Shown piece by piece: positions 53,000 to 64,000 of a DNA stretch of 64,000 nt. The stretch lies in assembly GCA_900312665.1 (NCBI GenBank), contig ONZQ02000013.1, positions 496,001-560,000 on the forward strand, read 5' to 3'. The position numbers were made by a program, and so were the translations under genes. The notes under the pieces are model-generated. The model worked only from the letters and a program-made list of their open reading frames with translations, was not told the origin of the DNA and did not search any database. Source of the stretch: Cephalotrichum gorgonifer. Lineage: Eukaryota; Ascomycota; Sordariomycetes; Microascales; Microascaceae. Numbering within the stretch: position 1 is the stretch's first letter; each line of letters starts with the position of its first letter.

Positions 53000-55900
53000 T
53001 GTTCCGTAAAACCACAAAGCTAGGCACCAGATAAGGGCGCGGCTGCGACAAGTAGCCCGGGATTGTGGCCTTCGCTTCTTAAAGGGGTTATCGCAATTTC
53101 GACTCGGCAACGGCCCGGTGAAGTGGTGTAAGTTCGTCGGAGCTTGACCATGGCTATTAGCACATCATGAGAAGATTAGCGAGCGAGGTTGCTTGTTGCG
53201 TACAGAGGTTTTATGTATCAGCCTTTTTTATCGGTGTCTTCCCTCTCTCGGAAAGTCGACTCTTCCCCCCAGCCGGGAATCCCAGGTCCCCAGTTCCCTT
53301 TTGTATTCAGACTGGCCCAATCCCGCAATCTCGGACGTTCTGTTTTAGCCGTTTTCCCCTTTCCAGAACGTCCTGGGGAATCTACCCATCCTCACTCGCC
53401 AAGGAGCGGCCATATGCAATAATATCAAGAAAACTGGAGAGAAAATTAAATGAAAGGATGCTCACCCCAAGGACAAAAAATGAACGTGGGCATCGGACAA
53501 CAATGGGGGGTGTGCGCTCCAAGGAGGCTCGCCTGACGATCGTAAAATGCCGGCTAATAGGAGAACCAAATATAATGAAATGCCATATTGACTGTGATAT
53601 AAACGACGGGAGCCGACCCCGCGCCAAGCCCGGCGAAGCAACTCGAGGTAGAATTGGATTGATGGCAACCGCTATACAGGGGAATATCGAGGGTGGGCCC
53701 TTCCTTTCCGGCTGGTCGGTTGGAGCCCCATTGGGGAAACGCATTTGCGGGAGCTGGGGCCTCTGGGTGGTGTGGCTTCGGGATGACGAGCGACGATCTT
53801 CCTCTGTTCGCCATGTTAGAGTGTATCCGAGACGTCCTGCGATTTGGGGACGATCTCCAATTCGGGGAAATAATAAAGCCCGCGCTATATGGTGATCACT
53901 TTCCGGCCACACGATGTTTCGTTCACACGCATGTGGTCATCTCGGGGACAGATGGCAAGGGGCTTCATCACTTTCAATCCAGACTTATACTCACTTCCTC
54001 CTTTCTCTCGTGCCACCCTTCTCTCTATTGCGGGGAAGCACATACTCCAGAACCAAACCCGGTTGATGGCGTGCCACCAACTTTCACCTCGCTCTTGGGT
54101 GAAGGAGAGAGATGCTGCGTCGAGTGTTGTGACCACAGACGACCAGGAGAACAGGGGCTGGCAGGCGAGAGATTGAAATTTGGGTTATTGCAGATGGGAA
54201 CGAACTCATCAACCGAAGGTGATCCAATCTATTTCAGGCCTCCCCGTCCCTCCTTCCCCGCATCGTCATCCCCACACCATCTCCAATCAATGATACCTTG
54301 ACGTTGTGTACCCCATATTCCAAATACCTCTCCACTCCATCGCTCGCATGCTATGATATCCGACCCTTGAAAACAGCCCTATTAGATATCATGGCCGGGG
54401 GAAACGGTGACGCACTCATATTCCAGGGCAACTCCAATAGAGCTTCTTATATTTGGTATAAGCGATGTGAGAGGATGCGTCATCCCCAACTTACCATCCG
54501 GACATAGATGCAGGCGACTGTTGGGGGTTCCTACACTTAGGGGCAAGGTACTAGCTTCTCGTTCCCGTGGAGGGATACCAGTCGTCACTTCCCTCCTGTA
54601 GAAAGGTTTCATCCGCGCGCTGCGACGTGACCAACTAATAGCGTGGTCCTTCACAGCAGGACCAACCGGGTGAACCGCCATATACATCGCAGGGTGGGAA
54701 GGAGCCATCCCTTCCTGCCTCCCCTTCCCCCTTCCCCTAGATTTCACTCTCGCCGCTTCTGTTGTATTTGTCGCCACCCCGGGTCATTGGTGGAAGATGA
54801 TCCGGGCTATGGGCCACAGCTTAATGAAGGCGCGCGACCCTCTTCATCAATAGCCACATACCGTTAACACCGTGAGGGGTGCCGCGGGGAAGAAGGGACC
54901 GACCGAATGGGAGTGGGCCTCGCCCATAGCCATACATCCAGGGCGGCGGGTTGACCACATTGCCTACACCATCCCCCGCTCTGGCGTTGCATGTGACGTT
55001 CGTCTCTGGATATGAGTATTGAGAATCTGGAAGAGCGATCTCGCTACCTAATTGTGTCCACCGTCTATATTGCGGGGAGGCGTCACCTGCGTAGCATTCA
55101 GCTTTCCGCGCGCGTGGCACTTGCCAGGGGAAGTTAAGCAACATCCTATTCTTAGTGCGGCTCTTCTCCTTCATCTCTTAAGCGAAAAGCACTCTCTTTC
55201 TAGGAGCACTTCATCCGCCGCATACTAGTTCAAGAGAAAAAACTGATTTTGAATCCCGTCCCTAGACGGTGTCATAGCCATCGGGATAAGGTGCCTGCCA
55301 TTGTCCTCGACGTTGACTCAAGGCCGCGACTGCCGAAGCGATGTTACGCGGCACCCCGCAACCCTCCCTCCCGACGAAACACGGGCTTACGGAGAAATGT
55401 CCAAAATCCCCGGAGTGGTCTCCGCTTTTGCTCTGAATCCTGGGTAGAATGATTGGCTCCAGTAGGGGGAACATCCCTGGATGGGATGGATGCCCTCGTG
55501 GCCGCCCGGGCACTGTTGCATCGAGCACGCGCAAGCACGGCAGAGACTATGGATCCTCAATGGCTACGTCGCACTCGACAAGTCGATTTGGCGTTGGGGT
55601 AAAGGTGTAAGTAGAAATTTGCGCTACGGATAGCCATGTGGAAGGGCATCCAAGGTCAGCCGAACCGGGTTTGCCCCTGTAGTTGGATTTGGGTCATTAT
55701 TCTATATTTAAATCGGCATTGTCGAAGATATGGTAGAGAAGCCAAATTTAGATTCCATCCGTACCGGAAGCGATAGTTCGCTCGCGTGCCACCGTGCATT
55801 GAGGCATTGTAGAAGGGAAGATGTGTGTGTGCCTTGTTTGGGGCATTCTCTGCATGCTGCCCCCCCGTTTCTCTCTTCCACTGCAGTCTCGGGCACAGGG

Positions 55901-58900
55901 GATCGACTAGCCAATATCTTCACGGCAATATGTAAGTTAATTGCGGGTAATTATAGCAACGCCCTTCTTCCGGATCGAAGATCCCTGCGGGAAGGGAGGG
56001 ATAAAGGAAATTCGCATGTTGGGTGACATACTAATAAATCCGGACCACGGGGCGTGGGGATAATAGCCGGCAGACGAGAGAAGACGGGGGGGGGGGGACG
56101 CCGCCCGAAGAGTCCACGTTCTCTGTCCCGTGGACCTGCCCCCAGTTGAGTGATTCTTGAGGAGGGTGACCACCGATGCCGTCGGAACCCAGAATTGGAG
56201 AGCCACCCCCGACCCTCTCGGATAGACAGCGTGGGACCTTGGAGCCGTCCTCTTCATCTTCGATATTAAGTTACCCACATGCCATTCGCTTCTCGGTGCG
56301 CGAGTCATGTGTCAATGTGCCAAGCTGTGCGTACCGGGCAAAAGCCGTGGGAGGCATTGCGAATAGCCTCACGGTCATAGGCCAGGTTCGAGAGGCGGAC
56401 AAAGCCTGGGTCAACTTCTCTCCATCATGGGTATAACCCCATCGTCCAGGACGGGGGGAGGTGGCAACAGAGCACTCTTTGCTCTGGCCTGGGCATTAGA
56501 TAGCGGCTAAAAGCCCGTGTAGCAATATATCTTGCCCACGTGGAAGTAGTGCGGTTGCTCCTCGGGATGGAGATGGGCCAGTGCCGGAGTGGGGGCAGCT
56601 GCGTGCTGCGTTTTCAGGCAGTATCACCAATATAAGGTACGGTCTTGGCAACGATCTCGTATGGGACGTTGTAGCGAAGATCCCGTCTCCTCGTCACTGA
56701 GAGGAATTGAACAGGGGAACCTTATCATGTACAGACTGAGATGCAGAGTGCGAGTTACTCAGTCAAAGCTATCACAGTCAGCGGCTTGAAGCCGGTGGGT
56801 TTGAGGGCGCAGCGGAGAAGCTATTCCCTGCACACGATATTATCGCTTGACCACATCGGTCCGCGTGAAGACCACAAGACGGGAATGCCCGGAACGCCCA
56901 CCCCATGTCCTGCCGCTGTCGCTTGAGAAGACTTTCCTTACGCAGTCCTTCGAGTGCCGAGGGACTATGCCAAGACGTCATCGTGTGCGAACGCAATCCC
57001 GTAATCTCTCAGCCTGGGCGCCCAGGATGACGAATGTTGCAGAAGCAAGCGGCATCCATGTGAGAGGAGAGTGCTGGACGACTGAGGGCTGAAAGGGGGT
57101 CCGCCAAGTCGGGTGGCTGTTAGACTCGGTTCCTGTTCCGAGAAATCCCTACTTCGAGAAGATTACCAATAGATTCTATGGATCGAGATCTCACGGAAGT
57201 ATCGAGAAAGAAAATAAGAAGAGAAGGCCTCAAACGGCCCCATAATTATCGAGCAGTCAGGCGAGTCTCGATATCCACCGCTGGTCTTGCACCTCGTAGT
57301 TGGGAATCGCCCTCACCATTGCAGATCGATATCATGCTTAACCGGGTACCTTCGTGACGCTGGCATGATGCTCTGGTAGGGCTTCATATCATTGCCCACT
57401 CTGGCTTTGACTCCCTCTGTCGCTTCACGCGTCGTGCCCTCGTACACAGCCGATGCCCACTCGAATCTTCAAGCGATGGGAACCTCACGTGCATACCCCG
57501 CCCACGTGTGCTCCATCGCAGCTAAATGCCGTAGTTCGGAGTTTGGGTTGTCTTCGAGAAAGTGAAAGTCGACTACCTTATTTGAGGGAATGGAGCGTAT
57601 CTGGCGGTTTTGCTTTATCTCCTTTTCTGAGCTTAAGCTTTTGGTGCGGGGAGAGAGAATCGTCGGGACTCGGACTGTTCTTGGTTCTGTTTTAATAGAA
57701 TCCGCCACAAAGCTGAGCCCGAGGTGAGAGAGCCATCATCTGTCATTTGCAGTCGTACGCTGTTCAGCTTCCCGCTGGGGGTTAGGTGGTGAGGAAGGAC
57801 AAAATATCAAAGCCCAGGCATAGAAGCGTGATGGTGGCGGACCTCGTGCCTCCCTTCAACAGCCGCTAAACCCGTGTTACGACCTCCTCGTACGAGTCAT
57901 GGGACAGAGCGGGGGAATCCATCTTCGAGGCTACCTCCCGGATGTACAAGATTGTCGAGATCGTGAGAGTTCACGGGATTAGGTTCGCGAGGTGGCCCCT
58001 GCTCCTGGGTCCCTGCTTCTGGTTCCTTGGATGTCCCGCTAATAATACTGTTTTCCATGCAAGGTCCACTCACTGAGAGGTGAGAAGTGAATGTATATTG
58101 CAAGATTAAGTGAAGACTTGGGCGCAACGATGATGTATGTCTAAGGCGCTTTGACTTTGTATATTTTCATATAACATAGTATTATGAGGTACTTATTAGC
58201 TTCAATCAAGGTGTAAGGCCCAGCGAGGGGGGCTTGCCTTCACGCACCGCACCAACATAGGAACATGGAAGTCGAGGCTGGCGCAAAGCTGTGGGGCTTC
58301 AGACACTAACTACTTTTGTACCTTGCTTGTCTCGGACCACCTCCGCCATTAATTATGGCGGGGATCAGACTTTTTCATGCTCAGGTCATTTTCCCCCACA
58401 TCCATGTCCACATTTTTTTGGAGCTCATCCCTGCCAGCCACCTGCAAACTTCGGTCGGAAATGTCCCACGCAAGGTACAAGGTACGAGGTACAAGCTTCG
58501 CGCCAGCCGCCCTGGGCTCTGCCCAATTACAAGGGTCGTGTCAAGTTTGAAGGATACGATACCCATTCCTGCGCTTGGTACCCTGAACTCGTGCTTCTGG
58601 TTCATGCTCATGCTCGCACTTGTAGACAACCATCCAGGAGAGAGGGGCTCAAGCCCTTGTGAATGCATTCCTGATAGGCATAAGCACCTACCTCGGTAGG
58701 TAAGGGGCAGATAAACTGTACTCATGCGAGTCTAGCGCTGAACAATTCAGCTCGCCAGTTTCGTGGTGGCCGACCCATGTGACAACTCCCGAAGGAAGGA
58801 CGGGAAAAAATGGAAGGTACCCTGGCGGAATGGTCGGTGTACCTGTTTTGCTGTGCCGATTATTAGGTTCACCGCCGCCGCAAACGTTGCTCGCACCTTC

Positions 58901-59517
58901 CCGGTCGCTAGTGGAAAATTCACCCAAGTACCGCCATTACTCTGGAATTTAGCATTATTTACGTCAATACTCTGGGGTTCGGTTGGTGGAGATCGTTCCG
59001 TCTTTTTTTTTTGCTCCTGCACACCCCGACGTGCTCTCGTCTATCCATCCCTTCGAGGCCGCCGAGCGTTCATTTTGCTGGCAGAATCTCGCGCTAAGCG
59101 CTGGGATCGGGTCTCACTACCCAACGGCATCCACTACTACCAACGGCATCGCAGCAGCACCCACTCGCTCCCCACCCGCCGCCGGGGTACATCGTGCTCG
59201 TACTCGCTCGTGTGCTCGCATCTGTATTGCCGACGGGCAAAAGAGTCCAGCCCTCGTGCGGCGCAGGCCGGATTCTCGTTTCGCGCCTCGTCGAGCGTTG
59301 ACGTCCTCATCACCTATCCTGTGTTAATATCGGGCGCGATCGCGAAACTGCGATAACGATCCGCCTTTGAAACCAGGGTAGAAACGCCTCCGAAGCCACA
59401 CAAACGATCCGTCATAAGACCCTGCGCCGTCGTTTTGTCGCTTTTTCGCCACCCTGTGCCCATCCGATTTTTGTTTGTACCGCCCCAGCCAGCGCCGCCA
59501 CACCTAATCCCGGCACG
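53000..59517. other. Gene-poor 6.5-kb region upstream of Rxt3
   Basis: No supported gene. Many ORFs of 60-240 codons occur on both strands, the longest at 53167-53895 (plus) and 53693-54301 (plus), but they have no motifs, low-complexity or shadow-like composition, and no splice joins. A G run lies near 56089-56097. The last kilobase is CT-rich with repeated TCGT and CACC words, as in a long fungal 5' leader. Undetected intron-rich or non-coding genes cannot be excluded. Confidence 0.4.
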
Positions 59518-62500
59518 ATGGATCGACGACAGCCGCCTCCACCACAGCTCCCCTACTCGTACTCCTCACACGGCGGACCCACTTCAGCCTTTCCTCGGCA
59601 TCCCCTTCCTCCGACAGCCCCAGCTGCGACAGCATCAAATTCTCCACCAAACCATCCAGCCTTCTCTGCAGCTCCCCCAGCACCGCATGCGCCAACGACA
59701 AGCGCGCGATATTTCGACCATCAGCGGCATCTATCGGATTCCCAGTCGTACCCACCTCCAGCGACGTCGTACTCCCAAGACGCTCCGAACCCGAACTCGA
59801 ACCCAAGTTACGGAATGCCAACACCGTCGCATGCGAATCATTCGAGGCATCAGAGTTCCTCATCCATATCATCCGCTCCGCCTGCCTTAAGTCGCGCCAT
59901 GGCGCCCTCAGGGTCTCCCCCCCAACCGCCGCCTCAACCGCCGTCGCAGCAGCCGCAGCAACAGCCTAGTCAACAGGGCCAGGGCCAGCATTCGCCATCT
60001 CAGCAAATGGGCCACTATGGGCTTCCACACCCCATGCCCCCTCCGGGGCCCTCGAGACAGTCATCATCATTCCCGCCCGGTCGTGAGCTTCCCCCGTTGA
60101 ACTCTATCGCGAGGGCGGGCAGCACTGGCAGCAGCATGTCGATCTCGTCTATGCTCGGCGGTTCATTCCCGACACCCCGTGATCCTCAGCATCCACAGCC
60201 GCAGCCACAGCAACAGCAGCCCCAACAGCAACCGCATTATCCTCCATCCTCTACACCCTCGTCAAGCGCGACATTCGGTCCGGCGATACACGCTTCGCCG
60301 AGAATGCACTCGACTTCAACTTCGGCCTCGACCGACTTTCCACCCTTCAGACGACCCCAGACTCCAGAACAGCCGCGACCGTACGATCCCAGAGGCGGGA
60401 GCACCGCGGCGTCGCCTCAAGCTAGCCAGTACACCCCCGAGGTACAACGATATGGTACTCCACAGTATCACCGAGGACCTCCACCCGTGGATCAGGGTCG
60501 AGACTCGAGAATACCCGCGCCTGGTATTCCTCCTAGGCCGAGCAGCCAGCCAAAGTCTTTCCCGAATGCCGCCTCCTCGAGGCCGCTCGATCACGGCCGC
60601 CCCGGCCCATCTGATGATATTTACAGTCGCCGAGAGAACCCGATGCGCCGGTCCGTACACGCGGTGGAGTATAATCCGGAGCGGACAGGTCTAAAGCCGA
60701 TGGGCTATGATGATAGATACGGAATGGAACGAATGGAACGCGAGCGTGAAATGGACCAGCGCGAAAGAGAGCGAGAGCGACGGGAACGGACCCTCTCGAT
60801 GGGCGAGGGCGGACGACCTCATCCTGCGTACGCGGATTACGGCGGTGTCGGACAAAGAGCCCAGCAGCCACCCCAGGGCGTTAGCCACCAGGAGCATCGC
60901 GACCCACGCGAGCATCAAGATGTCGGGCACTGGCAAAGACAGGCTGCCTACGACCCAGCCCGGGCACCATACGAATCCCCCAGTTCCCAGCAAAGGCATC
61001 CAGAGGACCTACCTACCTCAGGCCCACCTTACTCGAGCCATCCTGCCCCACCTTACTCGCAGCCGCCCCCCGACCGATACCCGCCCCATACTCAAGGGCA
61101 CTATCCAGGCACGGTGTCGCAGAGCACCAGTGGCCCGCCACCCAGCCTCAGATACGATACCTCCCCGGAGCAGCAGCGACATGGCCTCCATCCGCACCAA
61201 CAAGGACCTCAACCCCAACCCCAGCCTCACCCTCACATGCAACAGCAGCAGCAGCAGCTACCACCACATCGCCCTCGGCCACACGAGGAAGAACACCAGG
61301 GCTCTCCCTATGGGCCCCCGAACCACCAAATATCTCTCGAGTCCTCGCGAAGCAGGTCTAACGAGGAACCCCCGGCGCATCACCCGCAGAATCGTGGTCA
61401 TCTGGCCGTCCAGGAGATCAATCGCTCCAAGGGTCGTATTAGCCCTCTACCGCAAGCCGTACAAGGAGCGCAGCCACAGCTTCCAGGCCCGGCCGGAGAG
61501 CCTGGAATCAAGTCGGAGTTTGGTCGCGTATTCTCGGGTCTCGGCGGCGGGATTGGCGGCCTGGGTGTATCCAGCCCTGTCACGTCAGGTCCACCGCCAT
61601 CTTCCCTCCCCTTCCCCGGCGCCCATGCCCGGCGCGAGGACGCCGATTCTGGAGCGCACGACTCAGGCCCGGACGGCGCTAGCAAGGGTGGCAACCGGGG
61701 CCGACGAAGGAAGCTGAAGGAGGAGGATCCCAGAGAGGAGGATGCCACGGGTCGACTCACGCCGAGTGGACGCGCAAAACGCCCGAAGACCATGCCTCAC
61801 CATCATCACCAGTATGACTCTATGTCCAGTGCTAATTATTCGAGGTTTTCGGTCACAACTAACCTAAGCCACGCCAGCAGCCATCACCACCATCATCATC
61901 ACCACCACCATAACGCGGATGGCGCCCCTCAAGCCGTCCACGCGGGCACGGCTCCCTTTAAGGGACCCAAAGGCACCACCCCGGTCCCATCCCCTACTGG
62001 GCCCCCGAAGGATGGAATGCACCACAATCACAATCATGTCTCTAGGCCGAATCCCCAAAACGGGCAACCTGTTGCCAAGCCTGCTCCGAGCCCAATGCCC
62101 GTCATCCCGCCGAAGCCTAAGCAGGTTGTTAACTCCAAAGCTGTTCTCGACTCCGTGGCAGGCCGACCGCGATACCACCTCGGTGACGTGCTGTACGACC
62201 CGTCGTTCCAGCCCGCGAGACTCGCCCCCAGCGTCCCGTCGCGCCGAGGATACTCGACCACGCCGAATCCCCTTCCCCTGGAAAAGATTAGCGGGAAGGA
62301 GAATTGCACCTTGACCGTGAAGGTGGCCAAGATCCACCTCACGCCTTCGGCGCGGGAGGAGATCACCTCCCGGCGGGCTCTCTGGGGTACAGAGGTATAC
62401 ACGGACGACTCGGACGTCGTAGCGGCCTGCATCCACGGGGGCTGGATCCGCGGCGAGTGGCCGGACGACGTGGACGTGTCCCTCCTGGATCTCGACCATG

Positions 62501-63126
62501 GGATCCAGAACGACGGCGTCGTCGAGAAGGAGAGCAGGCGGAAGAAGGACAGGGAGGCGGAGGCGAAGGCGAGGCTAGAGGCCAACGCGGCGAATTTCCT
62601 CTCCGCGCCGCCCAGGACGGGGCCCGTTCACGTGCCTGCCGACCGGGACTTGCACGTCACGCTTGTTGTGCTCCCGAAGCTGCAGAAGTACACCAGCACG
62701 ACTCGCTTCGGGATCCAGTCGAGGGAATTCGGCGGCTACGGGCGGCGGCAGCCGTCGCACGACGGGCTCAGCTTCATGATCACCGGTGTGAGATGGGTCG
62801 AGAACGGCGCGCGACCGCAGAGTCAGCTGAGGGGGAAGGCGAGGAGGGAGAGGATGCGGAGGGCGATGAGGGAGGTCGGCGTCTCCTTCAAGGGGGTGAA
62901 TGGCGTGGAGGGTGAGGCGGAGAAGGATTCGGTCGGGAGGCTGAGGGGGGAGCTAGAGAGGACGGCGATCGTGGACGGGGAGAAGAATGGCGGCGGTGCG
63001 AGGGGTGAGGCGGGGGGCAATGGAGAGTTTGATAAGGAGAACAGGCCTGCGGAGGGGGATGCGGGGGATGTACGCGAGGAGGACGTGGCAGAGAAGGGCG
63101 ACAAAGGTACGGAGGTGAAGGCTTGA
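59518..63126 (+). CDS. RXT3: Rxt3 subunit of the Rpd3L histone deacetylase complex
   Basis: Single-exon 1202-residue nuclear protein. The first 870 residues are low-complexity: Pro/Gln/Ser/His-rich runs (PPPQPPSQQPQQQPSQQ), an Arg/Glu-rich charged block at about 400-425, and an 11-His run near residue 790. The conserved Rxt3 domain spans about 880-1110: RPRYHLGDVLYDPSFQP, CTLTVKVAKIHLTPSAREEI, ALWGTEVYTDDSDVVAACIH, GGWIRGEWPDDVDVSLLDLD and LVVLPKLQKYTSTTRFGIQS. Rxt3 belongs to the large Rpd3 deacetylase complex and supports transcriptional repression. The acidic/Gly-rich tail after residue 1120 is fungal-specific. The basic segment RGRRRKLKEEDPREED with SGRAKRPK could be the nuclear signal. 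It is convergent with SDHAF4, 288 bases apart. Confidence 0.92.
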   Translation: MDRRQPPPPQLPYSYSSHGGPTSAFPRHPLPPTAPAATASNSPPNHPAFSAAPPAPHAPTTSARYFDHQRHLSDSQSYPPPATSYSQDAPNPNSNPSYGMPTPSHANHSRHQSSSSISSAPPALSRAMAPSGSPPQPPPQPPSQQPQQQPSQQGQGQHSPSQQMGHYGLPHPMPPPGPSRQSSSFPPGRELPPLNSIARAGSTGSSMSISSMLGGSFPTPRDPQHPQPQPQQQQPQQQPHYPPSSTPSSSATFGPAIHASPRMHSTSTSASTDFPPFRRPQTPEQPRPYDPRGGSTAASPQASQYTPEVQRYGTPQYHRGPPPVDQGRDSRIPAPGIPPRPSSQPKSFPNAASSRPLDHGRPGPSDDIYSRRENPMRRSVHAVEYNPERTGLKPMGYDDRYGMERMEREREMDQRERERERRERTLSMGEGGRPHPAYADYGGVGQRAQQPPQGVSHQEHRDPREHQDVGHWQRQAAYDPARAPYESPSSQQRHPEDLPTSGPPYSSHPAPPYSQPPPDRYPPHTQGHYPGTVSQSTSGPPPSLRYDTSPEQQRHGLHPHQQGPQPQPQPHPHMQQQQQQLPPHRPRPHEEEHQGSPYGPPNHQISLESSRSRSNEEPPAHHPQNRGHLAVQEINRSKGRISPLPQAVQGAQPQLPGPAGEPGIKSEFGRVFSGLGGGIGGLGVSSPVTSGPPPSSLPFPGAHARREDADSGAHDSGPDGASKGGNRGRRRKLKEEDPREEDATGRLTPSGRAKRPKTMPHHHHQYDSMSSANYSRFSVTTNLSHASSHHHHHHHHHHNADGAPQAVHAGTAPFKGPKGTTPVPSPTGPPKDGMHHNHNHVSRPNPQNGQPVAKPAPSPMPVIPPKPKQVVNSKAVLDSVAGRPRYHLGDVLYDPSFQPARLAPSVPSRRGYSTTPNPLPLEKISGKENCTLTVKVAKIHLTPSAREEITSRRALWGTEVYTDDSDVVAACIHGGWIRGEWPDDVDVSLLDLDHGIQNDGVVEKESRRKKDREAEAKARLEANAANFLSAPPRTGPVHVPADRDLHVTLVVLPKLQKYTSTTRFGIQSREFGGYGRRQPSHDGLSFMITGVRWVENGARPQSQLRGKARRERMRRAMREVGVSFKGVNGVEGEAEKDSVGRLRGELERTAIVDGEKNGGGARGEAGGNGEFDKENRPAEGDAGDVREEDVAEKGDKGTEVKA
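61877..61920 (+). repeat. His-codon (CAY) microsatellite in Rxt3
   Basis: A run of CAC/CAT codons encodes 11 consecutive His residues within the low-complexity half of Rxt3. Mixed CAC and CAT usage suggests selection on the protein or an older repeat. Confidence 0.6.
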
Positions 63127-63414
63127 TCTTTACGGCGCTCTAAGAGGATCTGGTCCGTGCCAGATATTGTATCGTTAGCGTAATGGAGGTTGTTTTGTTC
63201 GAGGAAATACCCCCTCCAAAAAGAGTTTAAATCATCGTCATCATCCCTTGTCTATGGTATAATACAGAGTGTACATTGGTTGTTCTTCTCGCTTCCCACA
63301 TGCGCCAGCGAGGGAACGCTGCCGCTCGCCCCATCAAAACCGTAGTCCGTTATTATCTCCATCTACCACTCCCGCCCGCTTCACCAAATCCAGCGCCTTT
63401 CAACAACGGGGAGC

Positions 63415-63768
63415 TCAGAAATCGGTAACCTTCCCATTATAGCTCCAGTCGCCCTCGCTCCCCCACCTGAGAGGGTTCGTCTTGGGCCCGCCCGCCTCGC
63501 CGGTCTTGGGATTCACTTCGCCGCCGAACTCGGGCTTCGCGTTCTCGAAGAAGGGGTCCTTCTCCTCGCCTCTGGCGACGTCCTGTGCGCCCTTGCCCTG
63601 GGCGGCGCGGAGCAGGGCCTCGAACTCGGCCTGCTCCTTCTCCGGGAGGCGCGGGGGCGCGGGGGAGGGCGGGGCGGGCTTCTTGGTGGAGTAGGCTCGG
63701 GCAGCGGGGAGTCGGGCGGCGGGGAGGCGGAGGAGGGCCGGCCTTGCTTGGCGGAGGAGGAAGGACAT
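63415..63768 (-). CDS. SDHAF4: Mitochondrial succinate dehydrogenase assembly factor 4
   Basis: Intronless 117-residue protein of the SDHAF4/Sdh8 family, which binds flavinylated Sdh1 in the mitochondrial matrix and helps it join Sdh2 during complex II assembly. The N-terminal 27 residues (LLRQARPALLRLPAARLPAA) are Arg/Leu/Ala-rich with no acid, a typical targeting signal. The highly conserved C-terminus is present: KPEFGGEVNPKTGEAGGPKT, NPLRWGSEGDWSYNGKVTDF. A Pro/Ala-rich linker lies between. It is convergent with Rxt3. Confidence 0.93.
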   Translation of the reverse strand: MSFLLRQARPALLRLPAARLPAARAYSTKKPAPPSPAPPRLPEKEQAEFEALLRAAQGKGAQDVARGEEKDPFFENAKPEFGGEVNPKTGEAGGPKTNPLRWGSEGDWSYNGKVTDF

Positions 63769-64000
63769 TTTCTTTTGTTGTTTGTCGTTCAGCGGGGGTC
63801 GGGACGGGAGGGTTTCCGGTTGGTTTGTTTTCGTGGGTTGGGTGGGTTGTGTAGGCGTATTCGTAGGCTCTACGCAGTGGAGAGAGTGTGGGAGTGGCTT
63901 GTTCGTCGTCAGAGTCGTTTGGTCGAGTGTGACGAGGATTGCGACTATGATGCGGTTTCCGCCGTTGTGGTGATGGGATGGACGACGATGGATGACGGAT
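63769..64000. other. SDHAF4 promoter side, window end
   Basis: T/G-rich sequence, read from SDHAF4 a C/A-rich upstream leader. No further gene start is visible. Confidence 0.4.

Noticed and set aside
53167..53895. 242-codon ORF in the gene-poor region
   Set aside because: Biased Arg/Gly/Pro composition, no motif, overlapped by open frames on the other strand.
60707..61717. 336-codon ORF in another frame of Rxt3
   Set aside because: Low-complexity shadow of the true Rxt3 frame; no motif.

Overview
The window reads as chromosomal DNA of a filamentous ascomycete (Pezizomycotina, probably Sordariomycetes or a near relative). Genes sit on both strands with wide spacers. Most coding regions are split by short GT-AG introns (about 40-100 bases) with CTAAC/CTGAC-like branch sites. 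The content is typically fungal: an NCS1 permease, LaeA-like methyltransferase, GH12 endoglucanase, AA8 cytochrome, Egh16-like secreted protein, Upc2-like regulator, Med18, Rxt3 and Kgd4. I saw no operons, CRISPR array, rRNA, tRNA or intact transposon. Exon joins were worked out by hand from splice signals and reading-frame phase; no database search was run.

Layout. 0-9 kb: 3' part of an NCS1 permease, a zinc-finger/Upc2-like regulator divergent from an SDR across a shared promoter with a CGG-N2-CCG palindrome, then a 12-exon LaeA-like methyltransferase. 9.6-23 kb: GH12 endoglucanase, two DJ-1/PfpI genes flanking a secreted acidic-repeat protein with an SH3b-like domain, an unknown gene, an HExxH orphan, a small secreted protein and a 2OG-Fe(II) oxygenase. 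23-29 kb: Med18 (with a puzzling in-frame TAG), a GST and a polynucleotide kinase/3'-phosphatase. 29-41 kb: an NmrA-like relic, a cytochrome P450, an SDR interrupted by one TAG, a PARG, a PARP-domain gene and a broken SRPK-like kinase. 41-53 kb: Egh16-like protein, an unexplained patch of coding fragments, mitochondrial Kgd4 and an AA8 cytochrome. 53-64 kb: a 6.5-kb gene-poor spacer, the 1202-residue Rxt3 gene, and convergent SDHAF4.

The strongest candidate for a new system is the divergent PARG/PARP pair at 34.8-38.0 kb. The PARP is invisible as a long ORF but joins cleanly from seven exons into a 204-residue protein with a complete H-Y-E triad, about 1 kb from a macrodomain-type PARG with the GGG...QEE signature. 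This looks like a minimal ADP-ribosylation writer/eraser cassette. A DNA-end repair PNKP lies 6 kb further on.

A second theme is gene decay. The SDR, the kinase and an NmrA-like gene carry frame-breaking lesions, and Med18 has an in-frame TAG followed by 141 more open codons. Some of these could be sequencing errors.
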